Positions 8,111 to 15,040 are shown, counted from the stretch's first letter. The stretch: 15,226 bases of DNA from an uncultured Devosia sp. (GCF_946479885.1 NZ_CAMLHM010000075.1:1-15226), one strand, 5' to 3'. Notes: generated by a model not told the origin, from the sequence alone. Made by a program: numbers and translations.

Positions 8111-8220
8111 CCTCCCCTTGAACAGGGGGAGGAACAGATCTCGCTTGTGGCGGGATTTTTGACAAGCGGCGGACGCGCTCCTCCCCCTATCAGGGGGAGG
8201 TTGGGAGGGGGTATCCTCTT
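8093..8220. repeat. 128-bp palindromic element spanning a gene end
   Basis: The outer arms 8093-8133 and 8179-8220 are imperfect reverse complements. The left begins AAGAGTACCCCCACCTAG. The right ends GGTTGGGAGGGGGTATCC-TCTT. Each arm also holds its own small hairpin of CCTCCCC/GGGGAGG type. Nested in the middle is a perfect 7-bp stem CGCTTGT (8142-8148) / ACAAGCG (8162-8168) with a 13-base loop. The whole can fold into one long cruciform or RNA hairpin. Related CCTCCCC...GGGGAGG repeats are, from memory, common between genes of Devosia and other Hyphomicrobiales. Confidence 0.82.
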
Positions 8221-8248
8221 CGCCAAGGATTCGCCCAAGGATAACACC

Positions 8249-9175
8249 GTGAAAACCTACACGCTCCCCCATACCAGCCGTACCGTATCCAGCGTCGTGC
8301 TCGGCCTGATGCGCATTCCCAAGATGAGCAATGCCGAAATTGCCACCCTGGTCGGCACCGCCCGCGATGCCGGCGTCAACGTCTTCGATCACGCCGACAT
8401 CTATGGCGGCGAGCGCCACCTCTGCGAAAAACGCTTCGGCGAGGCGGTCACGCTGACCCCGGCCCAGCGCGAAGACGTGGTGATCCAGTCCAAGGTGGGC
8501 ATCCGCAAGGGTTACTTCGATTTCTCCAAAGAGCACATCCTCGCCACGGTCGATGGCTCGCTGGCCGCGCTCAAGACCGACTATCTCGATCTGCTGCTGC
8601 TGCACCGCCCCGATACGCTGGTGGAGCCGGAGGAGGTCGCGGATGCCTTCGAGCAGATCGCTGCCTCAGGCAAGGTGCGCCATTTCGGCGTCTCCAACCA
8701 CACGCCCGGGCAGATCGAACTGCTCAAGAGCGCGGTGAAACAACCCCTGGTCGCCAACCAGGTGCAATTGTCGATTACCCATGCGCCGCTCTTTGCGCAG
8801 GGTGTCGCCGCCAATATGGCCGGGCTCGACCAGTCCATTTCCCGCGATGTCGGTCTGCTGGATTACTCGCGCCTCAACAAGATGATGCTGCAGGCCTGGT
8901 CGCCGTTCCAGAAGGGCTTCTTCGATGGCATCTTCCTCGGCGACAAGGCCTATCCCGAGCTCAATGCCGCCATCGACGACCTCGCGGCCAAGTATGGCGT
9001 GACCCCGACGGGCATCGCCGTGGCCTGGATCGTCAGGCACCCGGCCAATATCCAGGTCGTGCTCGGCACCACCAATCCGGGTCGCGTCAAGGAGTCTGCG
9101 GCCGGCTCGGACGTGCAGCTGACCCGCGAGGAATGGTACCGCCTGTTCCGCACCGCCGGGCACACTTTGCCCTGA
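8249..9175 (+). CDS. Aldo/keto reductase, YdhF-like
   Basis: This 308-residue NADPH-dependent (alpha/beta)8-barrel reductase acts on carbonyl compounds. The catalytic tetrad is visible: D47 and Y52 in VFDHADIYGG, K82 in VIQSKVGI, H119 in LLLLHRPD. The cofactor-side pattern GKVRHFGVSNHTPGQ and the late VVLGTTNPGRV also fit. Overall sequence and length closely match E. coli YdhF (about 298 residues). GTG at 8249 is taken as start because AAGGAT (8236-8241) sits 7 bases upstream. The frame stays open further upstream only because it crosses the palindromic repeat, and those 34 extra residues have no family counterpart. A strong terminator follows the stop by 12 bases. Physiological substrate unknown. 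Confidence 0.92.
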   Translation: MKTYTLPHTSRTVSSVVLGLMRIPKMSNAEIATLVGTARDAGVNVFDHADIYGGERHLCEKRFGEAVTLTPAQREDVVIQSKVGIRKGYFDFSKEHILATVDGSLAALKTDYLDLLLLHRPDTLVEPEEVADAFEQIAASGKVRHFGVSNHTPGQIELLKSAVKQPLVANQVQLSITHAPLFAQGVAANMAGLDQSISRDVGLLDYSRLNKMMLQAWSPFQKGFFDGIFLGDKAYPELNAAIDDLAAKYGVTPTGIAVAWIVRHPANIQVVLGTTNPGRVKESAAGSDVQLTREEWYRLFRTAGHTLP

Positions 9176-9187
9176 GCCAGAAAAACG

Positions 9188-9215
9188 AAAGGCCGGACAC
9201 TAGGTCCGGCCTTTT
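9188..9215. terminator. Bidirectional rho-independent terminator
   Basis: An 11-bp perfect stem (AAAGGCCGGAC / GTCCGGCCTTT) closes a 5-base loop. It is followed by T on the + strand (CCTTTT) and, read on the - strand, by CCTTTCGTTTTT. It therefore can end both the aldo/keto reductase mRNA and the convergent tRNA-Gly transcript. A second small hairpin, TCTTCC/GGAAGA at 9223-9239, lies between it and the tRNA. Confidence 0.9.
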
Positions 9216-9240
9216 GATCGTTTCTTCCTTTTGGGAAGAT

Positions 9241-9315
9241 TGGAGCGGGCGATGGGATTCGAACCCACGACCCTAACCTTGGCAAGGTTATGCTCTACCC
9301 CTGAGCTACACCCGC
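9241..9315 (-). tRNA. tRNA-Gly (anticodon GCC)
   Basis: Read on the - strand, this 75-base tRNA begins GCGGGTGTAGCTCAG and ends CGCCCGCTCCA, with encoded CCA. The acceptor stem pairs over 7 bp with one G-U. The D stem is GCTC/GAGC. The anticodon stem TAACC/GGTTA holds the loop TTGCCAA with anticodon GCC (9281-9283 on the + strand), and the T arm has GGTTCGAATCC. The discriminator base is U, as usual for bacterial glycine tRNAs. It decodes GGC and GGU. Confidence 0.97.
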
Positions 9316-9360
9316 GCTCCGTTGTCTCCGGCTTGCCTTGGCAGTCCGGCGACGCGCGCC

Positions 9361-9389
9361 TATATGCCCAATCACTTGTCCGATTGCAA
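9361..9389 (-). promoter_or_regulatory. Candidate sigma-70 promoter of tRNA-Gly
   Basis: On the - strand, TTGCAA (9389-9384) and CATATA (9366-9361) are spaced by exactly 17 bases and would start a transcript about 40 bases before the tRNA 5' end. The -35 box is only a partial match. No other candidate of similar quality was seen in 9316-9521. Confidence 0.45.
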
Positions 9390-9521
9390 CCCACAATTTG
9401 GCGCGGCCATCATCTTGTCGTCGTCTTGTGGATTGAGGGGCTTGTCACATCACCGTTTGCGGGCGCAAGAAGGTCCGCGAATATCCCAGTTTGCTAGTGT
9501 CTGAAGGGCCTTGTTTCCGTC

Positions 9522-10472
9522 ATGTCCACTCCGTTCAACGGCGTCGCCGCTGCCCCCCAGTCCACCATCCCGGCCGGAGCGCTGATCAAGGATTCGAGCG
9601 ATCAGGCTTTCAAGGCCGACGTGATCGATGCGTCCCTCGAGCAGCCGGTGCTGGTCGATTTCTGGGCGCCCTGGTGCGGCCCCTGCCGCCAGCTGACGCC
9701 GGCGCTTGAAAAGGTGGTCAACGAGAAGGCCGGCGCGATTCGGCTCATCAAGATCAATATCGACGAGCACCCCCAGATTGCCGGCCAGCTTGGCGTGCAG
9801 TCGATTCCGGCGGTGTTCGCCTTTGCCGGCGGTCGCCCGGTGGATGGCTTCATGGGTGCGATGCCGGAGGGCGAAGTGCGCCGCTTCGCCGAGCGCGTCA
9901 TTTCGGGCGCCCCGGCGCCGCAGCCCGCCGAGGGCTCGATGGAAGCCCAGATTTCGGAGGCCGTCGCCGCCGCCGAGCAGGCGCTGGCCGCGGGAGATCT
10001 TGGCCGCGCCGCGCAGATTTTCGGCATGGTGCTGCAGCACCAGCCCGACCATGCCGCGTCCCTGATCGGGCTTGCCCGCGTCTATATGGCGGCCGGCGAA
10101 GCCGAGCAGGCCCAGGCCACACTCGACATGCTGCCCGAAGCCGAACGCAAGGGCGACGCCTATACGGCGCTGGTCAATTCGATTCGCCTTTTGGGTGAAG
10201 CCGCCAATCTCAGCGAAACCGCGGCGCTCGAAGCCGCCGTCGCCGCCGATCCGGACAATCACCAGGCGCGTTACGACCTGGCGCTGGCGCTCAATGCCGA
10301 AGGCAGCAAGGTCGAGGCGGCCGAGGCGCTGGTCGCCATCTTCAAGCGTGACCGCACCTGGAATGAGGATGGCGCCCGCAAGAAGCTGCTCGAATTCTTC
10401 GACGCCTGGGGCCCGCGCGATCCGGCAACCCTCAGAGGCCGCCGCATGCTGTCGGCTGCCCTGTTCTCGTAA
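9522..10472 (+). CDS. cnoX: Thioredoxin-TPR protein, CnoX/YbbN-like
   Basis: This 316-residue cytosolic protein has an N-terminal thioredoxin domain (about residues 25-130) and a C-terminal region of TPR-like helical pairs (about 140-315). The active site FWAPWCGPC has both cysteines (C52, C55), and the cis-proline is P96 in QSIPAV. CnoX/YbbN proteins bind unfolded clients and pass them to GroEL or DnaK during oxidative stress. E. coli CnoX lacks a working CxxC, while some alphaproteobacterial versions keep it and are redox active, as this one should be. The C-terminal DRTWNEDGARKKLLEFFDAWG segment is typical of the family. A LON-domain gene follows by 12 bases. No clear Shine-Dalgarno is seen upstream apart from a distant AAGGG (9504-9508). 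Confidence 0.9.
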   Translation: MSTPFNGVAAAPQSTIPAGALIKDSSDQAFKADVIDASLEQPVLVDFWAPWCGPCRQLTPALEKVVNEKAGAIRLIKINIDEHPQIAGQLGVQSIPAVFAFAGGRPVDGFMGAMPEGEVRRFAERVISGAPAPQPAEGSMEAQISEAVAAAEQALAAGDLGRAAQIFGMVLQHQPDHAASLIGLARVYMAAGEAEQAQATLDMLPEAERKGDAYTALVNSIRLLGEAANLSETAALEAAVAADPDNHQARYDLALALNAEGSKVEAAEALVAIFKRDRTWNEDGARKKLLEFFDAWGPRDPATLRGRRMLSAALFS

Positions 10473-10484
10473 GAGGGACAGACT

Positions 10485-11153
10485 ATGCTCAAGCGCCCCG
10501 TATCCCCGGCCGACCTGCCCAAATCGGTGCCGATCTTCCCGCTCAGCGGGGCCTTGCTGCTGCCCTTCTCGCACCGGCCGCTCAATATCTTCGAGCCGCG
10601 CTATATCGAAATGGTCGACGCCGCCCTGCGCGGCGATCGGCTGATCGGGCTGATCCAGCCCGAGGACACATCCGAGGAAAGCCCCAAGGGGCGCAGCCCG
10701 CTGCAGTCCATCGGCTGCCTTGGGCGGCTGACCCATTTCGAAGAAAGCGGCGAAGGGCGTTACTTCATCATCCTCGAAGGCGTCTCGCGCTTCCGCCTGA
10801 TGCATGAGCTCACGGTCATGACGCCCTATCGGCAGGGCGTGATTTCGGCCGACGACTTTGTCACCGATTTCACCCGCGATTTCGGCGAGGAAGCGGTAGA
10901 TCGCGAGCGCTTCGTCAAGATGATGCGCGACTATGCCGAATTCGCCAGCATCGAACTCAACTGGGACGAGATTGAACGCACCGGCACGGCGGACCTGGTC
11001 AATTTCTGCTGCATGGTGGGGCCCTATGGCCCGGCCGAAAAGCAGGTTCTGCTCGAGGCGCAGACCCTCGAGCAGCGCGCCGAGACGCTGATCGCCATGA
11101 CCGAATACGAAATCGCCCGCGGCGGCAGCGGCGGCGCGGCGCCGCTGAACTGA
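10485..11153 (+). CDS. LON peptidase substrate-binding-domain protein (no ATPase or protease)
   Basis: This 222-residue protein is a stand-alone relative of the N-terminal domain of Lon protease. The domain opens with KSVPIFPLSGALLLPFSHRPLNIFEPRY and continues with GCLGRLTHFEES and YFIILEGVSRFRL. No Walker motifs or Ser-Lys protease dyad are present, so it cannot degrade protein alone and probably recognises or holds substrates. AAGAGGGA just upstream of the ATG is the ribosome site. It lies between the CnoX-like and Trm112-like genes with gaps of 12 and 2 bases, so the three form one operon. Its pairing with a CnoX-type chaperone suggests a role in protein quality control (inference). Confidence 0.92.
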   Translation: MLKRPVSPADLPKSVPIFPLSGALLLPFSHRPLNIFEPRYIEMVDAALRGDRLIGLIQPEDTSEESPKGRSPLQSIGCLGRLTHFEESGEGRYFIILEGVSRFRLMHELTVMTPYRQGVISADDFVTDFTRDFGEEAVDRERFVKMMRDYAEFASIELNWDEIERTGTADLVNFCCMVGPYGPAEKQVLLEAQTLEQRAETLIAMTEYEIARGGSGGAAPLN

Positions 11154-11155
11154 TT

Positions 11156-11401
11156 ATGAGCCAGGTCCCGGCCGTCAATCCGCGTCATATCCTGGACGTG
11201 AAAACGCTCGAGATGCTGGTTTGCCCGCTGACCAAGACCAGGCTGGTGCTCTCCGCCGACCGCACGGAACTGGTTTCGGTGGCCGCGCGCCTCGCCTTCC
11301 CCATCGTCAACGGCGTGCCCTTGCTCAGCCTCGAAGAGGCCCGCACGGTGGAGCCGGAAGCCCTGCGGCAGCTCCCCGAGCTCAAGGATGACGAAAGCTA
11401 G
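11156..11401 (+). CDS. Trm112-family (YcaR-like) small protein lacking the zinc cysteines
   Basis: This 81-residue protein starts 2 bases after the LON-domain stop. The Trm112 core is recognisable as LEMLVCPLTKTRL, then a beta-rich segment and AFPIVNGVPLLSLEEAR. Trm112 proteins act in eukaryotes and archaea as partners of methyltransferases, and the bacterial role is unclear. Zinc-binding relatives have CPxC and further cysteines. Here only C23 remains, with Thr at the second CPxC position, so zinc binding is unlikely. This loss is, from memory, common in alphaproteobacterial members. It is convergent with the KTSC gene (15-base gap). Confidence 0.9.
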   Translation: MSQVPAVNPRHILDVKTLEMLVCPLTKTRLVLSADRTELVSVAARLAFPIVNGVPLLSLEEARTVEPEALRQLPELKDDES

Positions 11402-11416
11402 CCTCCTGGACACGCA

Positions 11417-11626
11417 TCAGACGGGTGGAATGACCTCGTAGCGATCGCGGATATGGGCGGCGAAATAGCGGCCCTGCGAATCAGCCGCGCACAGCGCCTC
11501 GAACACGTCCTCGGGCACGTCGCGATAGCCATAGGGCCTGTCGTCACCCGTGAACCAGATGTGCAGCAGGCGCTCCTCCCGGTCGTACTCAGCTCGCCAC
11601 ATCGCGCTGGAGTCAAAGCGCACCAT
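11417..11626 (-). CDS. KTSC-domain protein
   Basis: This 69-residue protein matches the short KTSC domain almost end to end: SSAMWRAEYDREERLLHIWF, then YGYRDVPEDVFEAL, then a closing GRYFAAHIRDRYEVI. Free-standing KTSC proteins have no established function, although the domain is sometimes found fused to lysyl-tRNA synthetase or nuclease-type domains. Several canonical positions are substituted here: YFAAHIRDRY in place of the more usual YFNxxI pattern. It starts 3 bases after the UbiH-like stop and is therefore the second gene of that - strand operon. Confidence 0.88.
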   Translation of the reverse strand: MVRFDSSAMWRAEYDREERLLHIWFTGDDRPYGYRDVPEDVFEALCAADSQGRYFAAHIRDRYEVIPPV

Positions 11627-11629
11627 GGC

Positions 11630-12847
11630 TCAGATCGGCAGGCCGCTCAGCAGCCGGGGACCGCTCGAGGAGACGCCCGAGGCAGTGCGGATCAGCGCCG
11701 ATTTGATCGGCCCAGCCCGATCCACCAGGCCGAGACCGAAATCGCGCAGCGCCCGCACCGGCGCGACATCGTTGGAAAAGAGCCGGTTGAGCCCGTCGGT
11801 CATGGCCGCCATGCTTGATGTATCGAGCCGGCGCCAGCTCTGGTAGCGGCCCAGCACATCCTCGCCGCCATGGTCGAGCCCGAGCCGGATGGCCTCGATC
11901 ACCACCTCGGCCAGCGCCGCCACATCCTTGAGGCCCAGATTGAGCCCTTGCCCGGCAATGGGGTGCACCACATGGGCAGCATCGCCCACCAGCGCCAGCC
12001 GCGGGGCAACGAAGTCGCGCGCGATCTGCATCCGGAGCGGAAAGCCCATCAGCTTTTCCTCCACCGTCACCGCGCCCAGCGTCGAACCCATCACCGCTTC
12101 GATCGCGCCGGCAAGTTCAGCCGGTTCCATGGCGAGGAATCGCGGCGCCGCCTCCCGGCTTTCGGTCCACACCAATGAGGACCGATTGCCCGGCAGCGGC
12201 AGACTGGCAAAGGGACCGGCGGGGCGGAAATGTTCGTAGGCCACCCCGTCATGCGGCAGTTCATGGCCAATGGTGGTGACGAGGCCCGTCTGCTCATAGT
12301 CATGCGCGATGACGCCGATCCCGGCCATGCCGCGCAGGGCAGATTGACCGCCATCGGCGGCAACCAGCAGCGGCGCGGCGAGCACGCGGCCATCGTCCAG
12401 CGCCAGGCGGGCCACGTCACCCTCGACCGTGTAGCCGGTGACCACGGCCGGGGCGATGACCGTGATCTGGTCAGCCACCGCATCGAGCAGGACCTGCGCG
12501 CTGACGCTGTTGGGCACCATATGGGCAAACGCCTCCCCGGGCGCGATATCGCCATCGAAGGTCAGGAATAGCGGCCGGGAAATGTCGCCCTGGCCCGAAT
12601 CGGTGATGCGCATGCGGGTTATCGGCTGCGCCGCCGCCGCCATGCCGGGCCAGACGCCCAGCGCCTCAAAGACCCGCCGCACGCCTGCGGCGATCGCCGA
12701 GGCGCGCGCATCGCGCGGCACCGATAGCGGGCGTCGGTCGACCAGGCCAACCCGGATGCCCCTGGCTGATTGCACCAGCGCCAATGCCAGGGTCAGCCCC
12801 ACCGGGCCACCGCCGACGATCAGCACATCATAGGCTTGCTCGCTCAT
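11630..12847 (-). CDS. UbiH/UbiF/COQ6-family FAD-dependent hydroxylase
   Basis: This 405-residue flavoprotein monooxygenase probably hydroxylates the aromatic ring of a ubiquinone precursor at the inner membrane surface. The start at 12847 is chosen over the ATG six bases upstream and a longer frame to 12922 because AAGGAG then lies six bases before it. Motifs are FAD-binding GGGPVG (12-17), the DG motif in VAADGGQSALR and the GD motif LALVGDAAHVVHPIAGQGLNLG near residues 285-305, all diagnostic of class A hydroxylases. Length is typical. UbiH, UbiF, UbiL and UbiM cannot be told apart by eye, so the hydroxylated ring position is not assigned. It is transcribed divergently from glnK across 259 bases. 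Confidence 0.92.
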   Translation of the reverse strand: MSEQAYDVLIVGGGPVGLTLALALVQSARGIRVGLVDRRPLSVPRDARASAIAAGVRRVFEALGVWPGMAAAAQPITRMRITDSGQGDISRPLFLTFDGDIAPGEAFAHMVPNSVSAQVLLDAVADQITVIAPAVVTGYTVEGDVARLALDDGRVLAAPLLVAADGGQSALRGMAGIGVIAHDYEQTGLVTTIGHELPHDGVAYEHFRPAGPFASLPLPGNRSSLVWTESREAAPRFLAMEPAELAGAIEAVMGSTLGAVTVEEKLMGFPLRMQIARDFVAPRLALVGDAAHVVHPIAGQGLNLGLKDVAALAEVVIEAIRLGLDHGGEDVLGRYQSWRRLDTSSMAAMTDGLNRLFSNDVAPVRALRDFGLGLVDRAGPIKSALIRTASGVSSSGPRLLSGLPI

Positions 12848-12944
12848 CTGCATCTCCTTGGCCCCATTGTGGCCCTGCCGCCGTTTTGCGCAAGCGCGCG
12901 GATCGCCGCGGTGCTGCTTCAAATTTGTTCAAACGGCCCCAGAA

Positions 12945-12963
12945 TTGCACAACAATTGGGCAA
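12945..12963. promoter_or_regulatory. Candidate NtrC-binding site upstream of glnK
   Basis: TTGCACAACAATTGGGCAA is an imperfect inverted repeat (arms 7 of 8). It agrees with the NtrC consensus TTGCACCA-N3-TGGTGCAA at 13 of the 16 specified positions. Its centre is about 118 bases before the transcription start predicted from the sigma-54-like site, a normal enhancer distance. Confidence 0.55.
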
Positions 12964-13044
12964 CTTGGCTGCGCCACAGGCCGGCTGCTGCTTACAAAAT
13001 CGTTAACTCATTGAATATGCGGGAAATTTCACCGGGCTGGCCAA

Positions 13045-13061
13045 TTGGCACGGCGCTTGAG
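13045..13061 (+). promoter_or_regulatory. Sigma-54-like -24/-12 promoter of glnK-amtB
   Basis: TTGGCACGGCGCTTGAG matches the -24 box TTGGCACG perfectly and the spacing is right, but the -12 box reads TTGA where TTGC is expected. A transcript from it would start near 13072, about 35 bases before the glnK ATG. glnK-amtB is a classic NtrC/RpoN target in proteobacteria. Confidence 0.55.
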
Positions 13062-13106
13062 TCTACTTGGCCATTCCAGACAAGCGCCAAGCGCAAAGGG
13101 GCTCAC

Positions 13107-13445
13107 ATGAAACTGGTGATCGCAATTATCAAGCCATCACGCCTCGAAGAGGTTCGCCAGGCTCTCAACTCCCTCGACGTCCACGGCATGACCGTGACCG
13201 AGGTGAAGGGTTATGGCCGCCAGAAGGGGCATTCGGAAATCTATCGCGGCACCGAATATGCCGTGCACTTCCTGCCCAAGCTCAAGGTCGAGATCGCCGT
13301 CGATGACGCGCTCGCCGACGCCGTCAGCACCGCCATCCGTGACAGTGCCCAGACGGGCCGCATCGGTGACGGCAAGATTTTCGTGCTCGATCTGCTCGCC
13401 GTCACCCGTATCCGTACCGGTGAAACCGGCGCGGCTGCCCTCTAA
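13107..13445 (+). CDS. glnK: P-II nitrogen regulatory protein GlnK
   Basis: This 112-residue trimeric signal protein binds ATP/ADP and 2-oxoglutarate, reports nitrogen status and reversibly plugs the ammonium channel AmtB. The start at 13107 has AAAGGGG 6 bases upstream and gives the exact family length, while the longer open frame to 12858 is only a GC-rich extension. The T-loop GYGRQKGHSEIYRGTEY carries Y51, the uridylylation site. The signature TGRIGDGKIFV lies near residues 83-93, and the C-terminal RIRTGETG pattern is standard. It is followed by amtB after 19 bases, the universal glnK-amtB pairing. It is probably induced under nitrogen limitation through the sites upstream. Confidence 0.97.
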   Translation: MKLVIAIIKPSRLEEVRQALNSLDVHGMTVTEVKGYGRQKGHSEIYRGTEYAVHFLPKLKVEIAVDDALADAVSTAIRDSAQTGRIGDGKIFVLDLLAVTRIRTGETGAAAL

Positions 13446-13464
13446 GCGTCCTCGGGAGAAAAAG

Positions 13465-14835
13465 ATGAAGACGTCAAAGATTCTGGGGAGCGTCGCACTG
13501 GCCTCCCTCCTGCTGGCCCTGCCGGCATTCGCCCAGGACGCTGCCGCCCCCGCCGCGGAAGCTGTCGCCGAAGTCGTGCCGGTCATCGACAAGGGCGATA
13601 CCGCCTGGATGATGGTCTGCACCATGGTCGTGATCTTCATGACCGTGCCGGGCCTGGCCCTGTTCTATGGTGGCCTGGTGCGCGCCAAGAACATCCTGTC
13701 GGTCCTGACCCAGGTGTTCCTCGGCTTCTCGCTGATCGCTATCCTCTGGGTTGCCTATGGCTATTCGCTGGCTTTTGCCGGCCCGACCGAAGGTGGCCTC
13801 TCGGCCTTCATCGGCGACTTCTCCAAGTTCTTCCTGTCCGGTGTCACGCTTGAATCTACCGCTGCCACTTTCTCGGCCGGTTTCCAGCTGCCCGAAATGG
13901 TCTTCGTGGCCTTCCAGCTGACCTTCGCCTGCATCACCTCGACCCTCATCGTCGGCGGCATCGCCGAGCGCATGAAGTTCGGCGCGCTGCTGACGTTCCT
14001 GGCCATCTGGTTCACCTTCTCCTACCTGCCGATCGCCCACATGGTCTGGGCCGGCCCCGGCCTGCTGTTCGGCATGGGTGCCTATGACTTTGCCGGCGGC
14101 ACCGTGGTTCACATCAACTCCGGTGTGGCCGCCCTGGTCGCTGCCATCGTGCTTGGCCCGCGCCTGGGCTACATGAAGGAGCCGATCGCTCCCCATAACC
14201 TGGTCTGGACCTTTGTTGGCGCCGGCATGCTGTGGTTTGGCTGGTTCGGCTTCAACGCCGGCTCCAACCTCGAAGCCAATTCGCTGACCGCTGTCGCCCT
14301 GATCAACACCATCCTGGCGCCGTCCGCTGCGGCTCTGGCCTGGGCCATCGGCGAAAAGGTCACCCGCGGCCATGCTTCGGCCCTGGGTGCTGTCTCCGGC
14401 GCTGTTGCCGGCCTCGTGGCCATCACCCCGGCTGCCGGCTTTGCCGGTATCGGTGGCGCCATCGTGCTCGGCGCTGTTGCTGGTATCGTCTGCCTGTGGG
14501 CGGTCGTGAACCTCAAGCCGATGCTCAAGTATGACGACAGCCTCGACGTGTTCGGTATCCATGGTGTTGGCGGTATCGTCGGCGCCCTCGGCACCGCCAT
14601 CGTTGCCGCGCCGGGCCTGGGTGGTTACCCGCTGGGCGATGCCGCTGCCTACTCGATCGGCGGCCAGTTCATGATCCAGCTCACCGCCGTGGCTATCGCC
14701 GTGGTCTGGTCGGGTGTGGTCGCGCTGGTTGCCATGTTCATCGTCAAGGCCATCTTCGGCGGCGCCCGCGTCCCCGAATCGAGCGAGAGCGATGGTCTCG
14801 ATCTCTCGAGCCATGGCGAACGCGCCTACAACTAA
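13465..14835 (+). CDS. amtB: Ammonium transporter AmtB
   Basis: This 456-residue trimeric inner-membrane channel conducts ammonium or ammonia. A cleavable signal peptide (about residues 1-23, ending PAFA) precedes an acidic/alanine linker and then eleven hydrophobic helices, as in E. coli AmtB. The twin pore histidines are H216 in VVHINSG and H366 in IHGVGGIVGAL. FYGGLVRAKNILSVLTQ near the first periplasmic turn and the WFGWFGFNAGS segment are family signatures. The start at 13465 has CGGGAG upstream. A longer frame from 13213 overlaps glnK and is not credible. The cytoplasmic tail is short and hydrophilic (ESSESDGLDLSSHGERAYN). GlnK should close this channel when nitrogen is plentiful. Confidence 0.97.
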   Translation: MKTSKILGSVALASLLLALPAFAQDAAAPAAEAVAEVVPVIDKGDTAWMMVCTMVVIFMTVPGLALFYGGLVRAKNILSVLTQVFLGFSLIAILWVAYGYSLAFAGPTEGGLSAFIGDFSKFFLSGVTLESTAATFSAGFQLPEMVFVAFQLTFACITSTLIVGGIAERMKFGALLTFLAIWFTFSYLPIAHMVWAGPGLLFGMGAYDFAGGTVVHINSGVAALVAAIVLGPRLGYMKEPIAPHNLVWTFVGAGMLWFGWFGFNAGSNLEANSLTAVALINTILAPSAAALAWAIGEKVTRGHASALGAVSGAVAGLVAITPAAGFAGIGGAIVLGAVAGIVCLWAVVNLKPMLKYDDSLDVFGIHGVGGIVGALGTAIVAAPGLGGYPLGDAAAYSIGGQFMIQLTAVAIAVVWSGVVALVAMFIVKAIFGGARVPESSESDGLDLSSHGERAYN

Positions 14836-14843
14836 GATTGACT

Positions 14844-14867
14844 TTCCGGGCGGCGTTCGCGCCGCCC
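14844..14867. terminator. Perfect 10-bp stem with TTCG loop after amtB
   Basis: CCGGGCGGCG-TTCG-CGCCGCCCGG begins 8 bases after the amtB stop. UUCG tetraloops make very stable hairpins. No T-tract follows (GCCCCGTTGATCG), so it may be a 3'-end stabiliser or a weak terminator. Its stem is self-complementary, so it would work on both strands. Confidence 0.6.
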
Positions 14868-14872
14868 GGGCC

Positions 14873-14964
14873 CCGTTGATCGTGGCGTGCGGCTCGTGTC
14901 CCTCTTGGCCCGCCACAGAGGCTTCCCACTCGCAAAACTGCACGGGCCGCACTCCACGATCAAC
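14873..14964. repeat. 92-bp inverted repeat downstream of amtB
   Basis: The left arm 14873-14896 (GTTGATCGTGGCGTGCGG...) and right arm 14941-14964 (...CCGCACTCCACGATCAAC) are reverse complements at 22 of 24 positions. One mismatch becomes a G-U pair in RNA. The 44-base loop holds a smaller CCTCT/AGAGG hairpin (14899-14919). It is not a terminator by itself. No family recognised. Confidence 0.75.
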
Positions 14965-15010
14965 CTCTTACCCGCGGCCCGCCCTCCCTCGCGATCCGTG
15001 TGGCTCTCTG

Positions 15011-15040
15011 GCCCGCTTCTTTGGAAGCGGGCCTTTTCTT
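15011..15040 (+). terminator. Rho-independent terminator
   Basis: The 9-bp stem GCCCGCTTC / GAAGCGGGC with a TTTG loop (15011-15032) is followed by CTTTTCTT. It is the only classic terminator downstream of amtB on the + strand and probably ends the glnK-amtB transcript, leaving the inverted repeat inside the 3' untranslated region. Confidence 0.8.

Noticed and set aside
8093..8220. CRISPR-like or tandem repeat array
   Set aside because: The repeats are a single set of nested inverted arms, not regularly spaced direct repeats with spacers.
8147..8248. N-terminal extension of the aldo/keto reductase from an ATG-like start at 8147
   Set aside because: The 34 residues come from the palindromic element and have no counterpart in YdhF-like enzymes. 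GTG at 8249 has a ribosome site.
9241..9315. tRNA-Gly as an integration site
   Set aside because: tRNA genes often host islands, but no integrase, no duplicated tRNA 3' end and no foreign-looking genes were found on either side.
9450..10805. 451-residue open frame antisense to the CnoX-like and LON-domain genes
   Set aside because: It overlaps two well-supported genes and has no family motif. It is a GC-rich shadow frame.
13474..14952. 492-residue open frame antisense to amtB
   Set aside because: It mirrors a certain gene, is rich in Gly/His/Asp/Gln as expected from the reverse of GC-rich codons, and has no recognisable domain.
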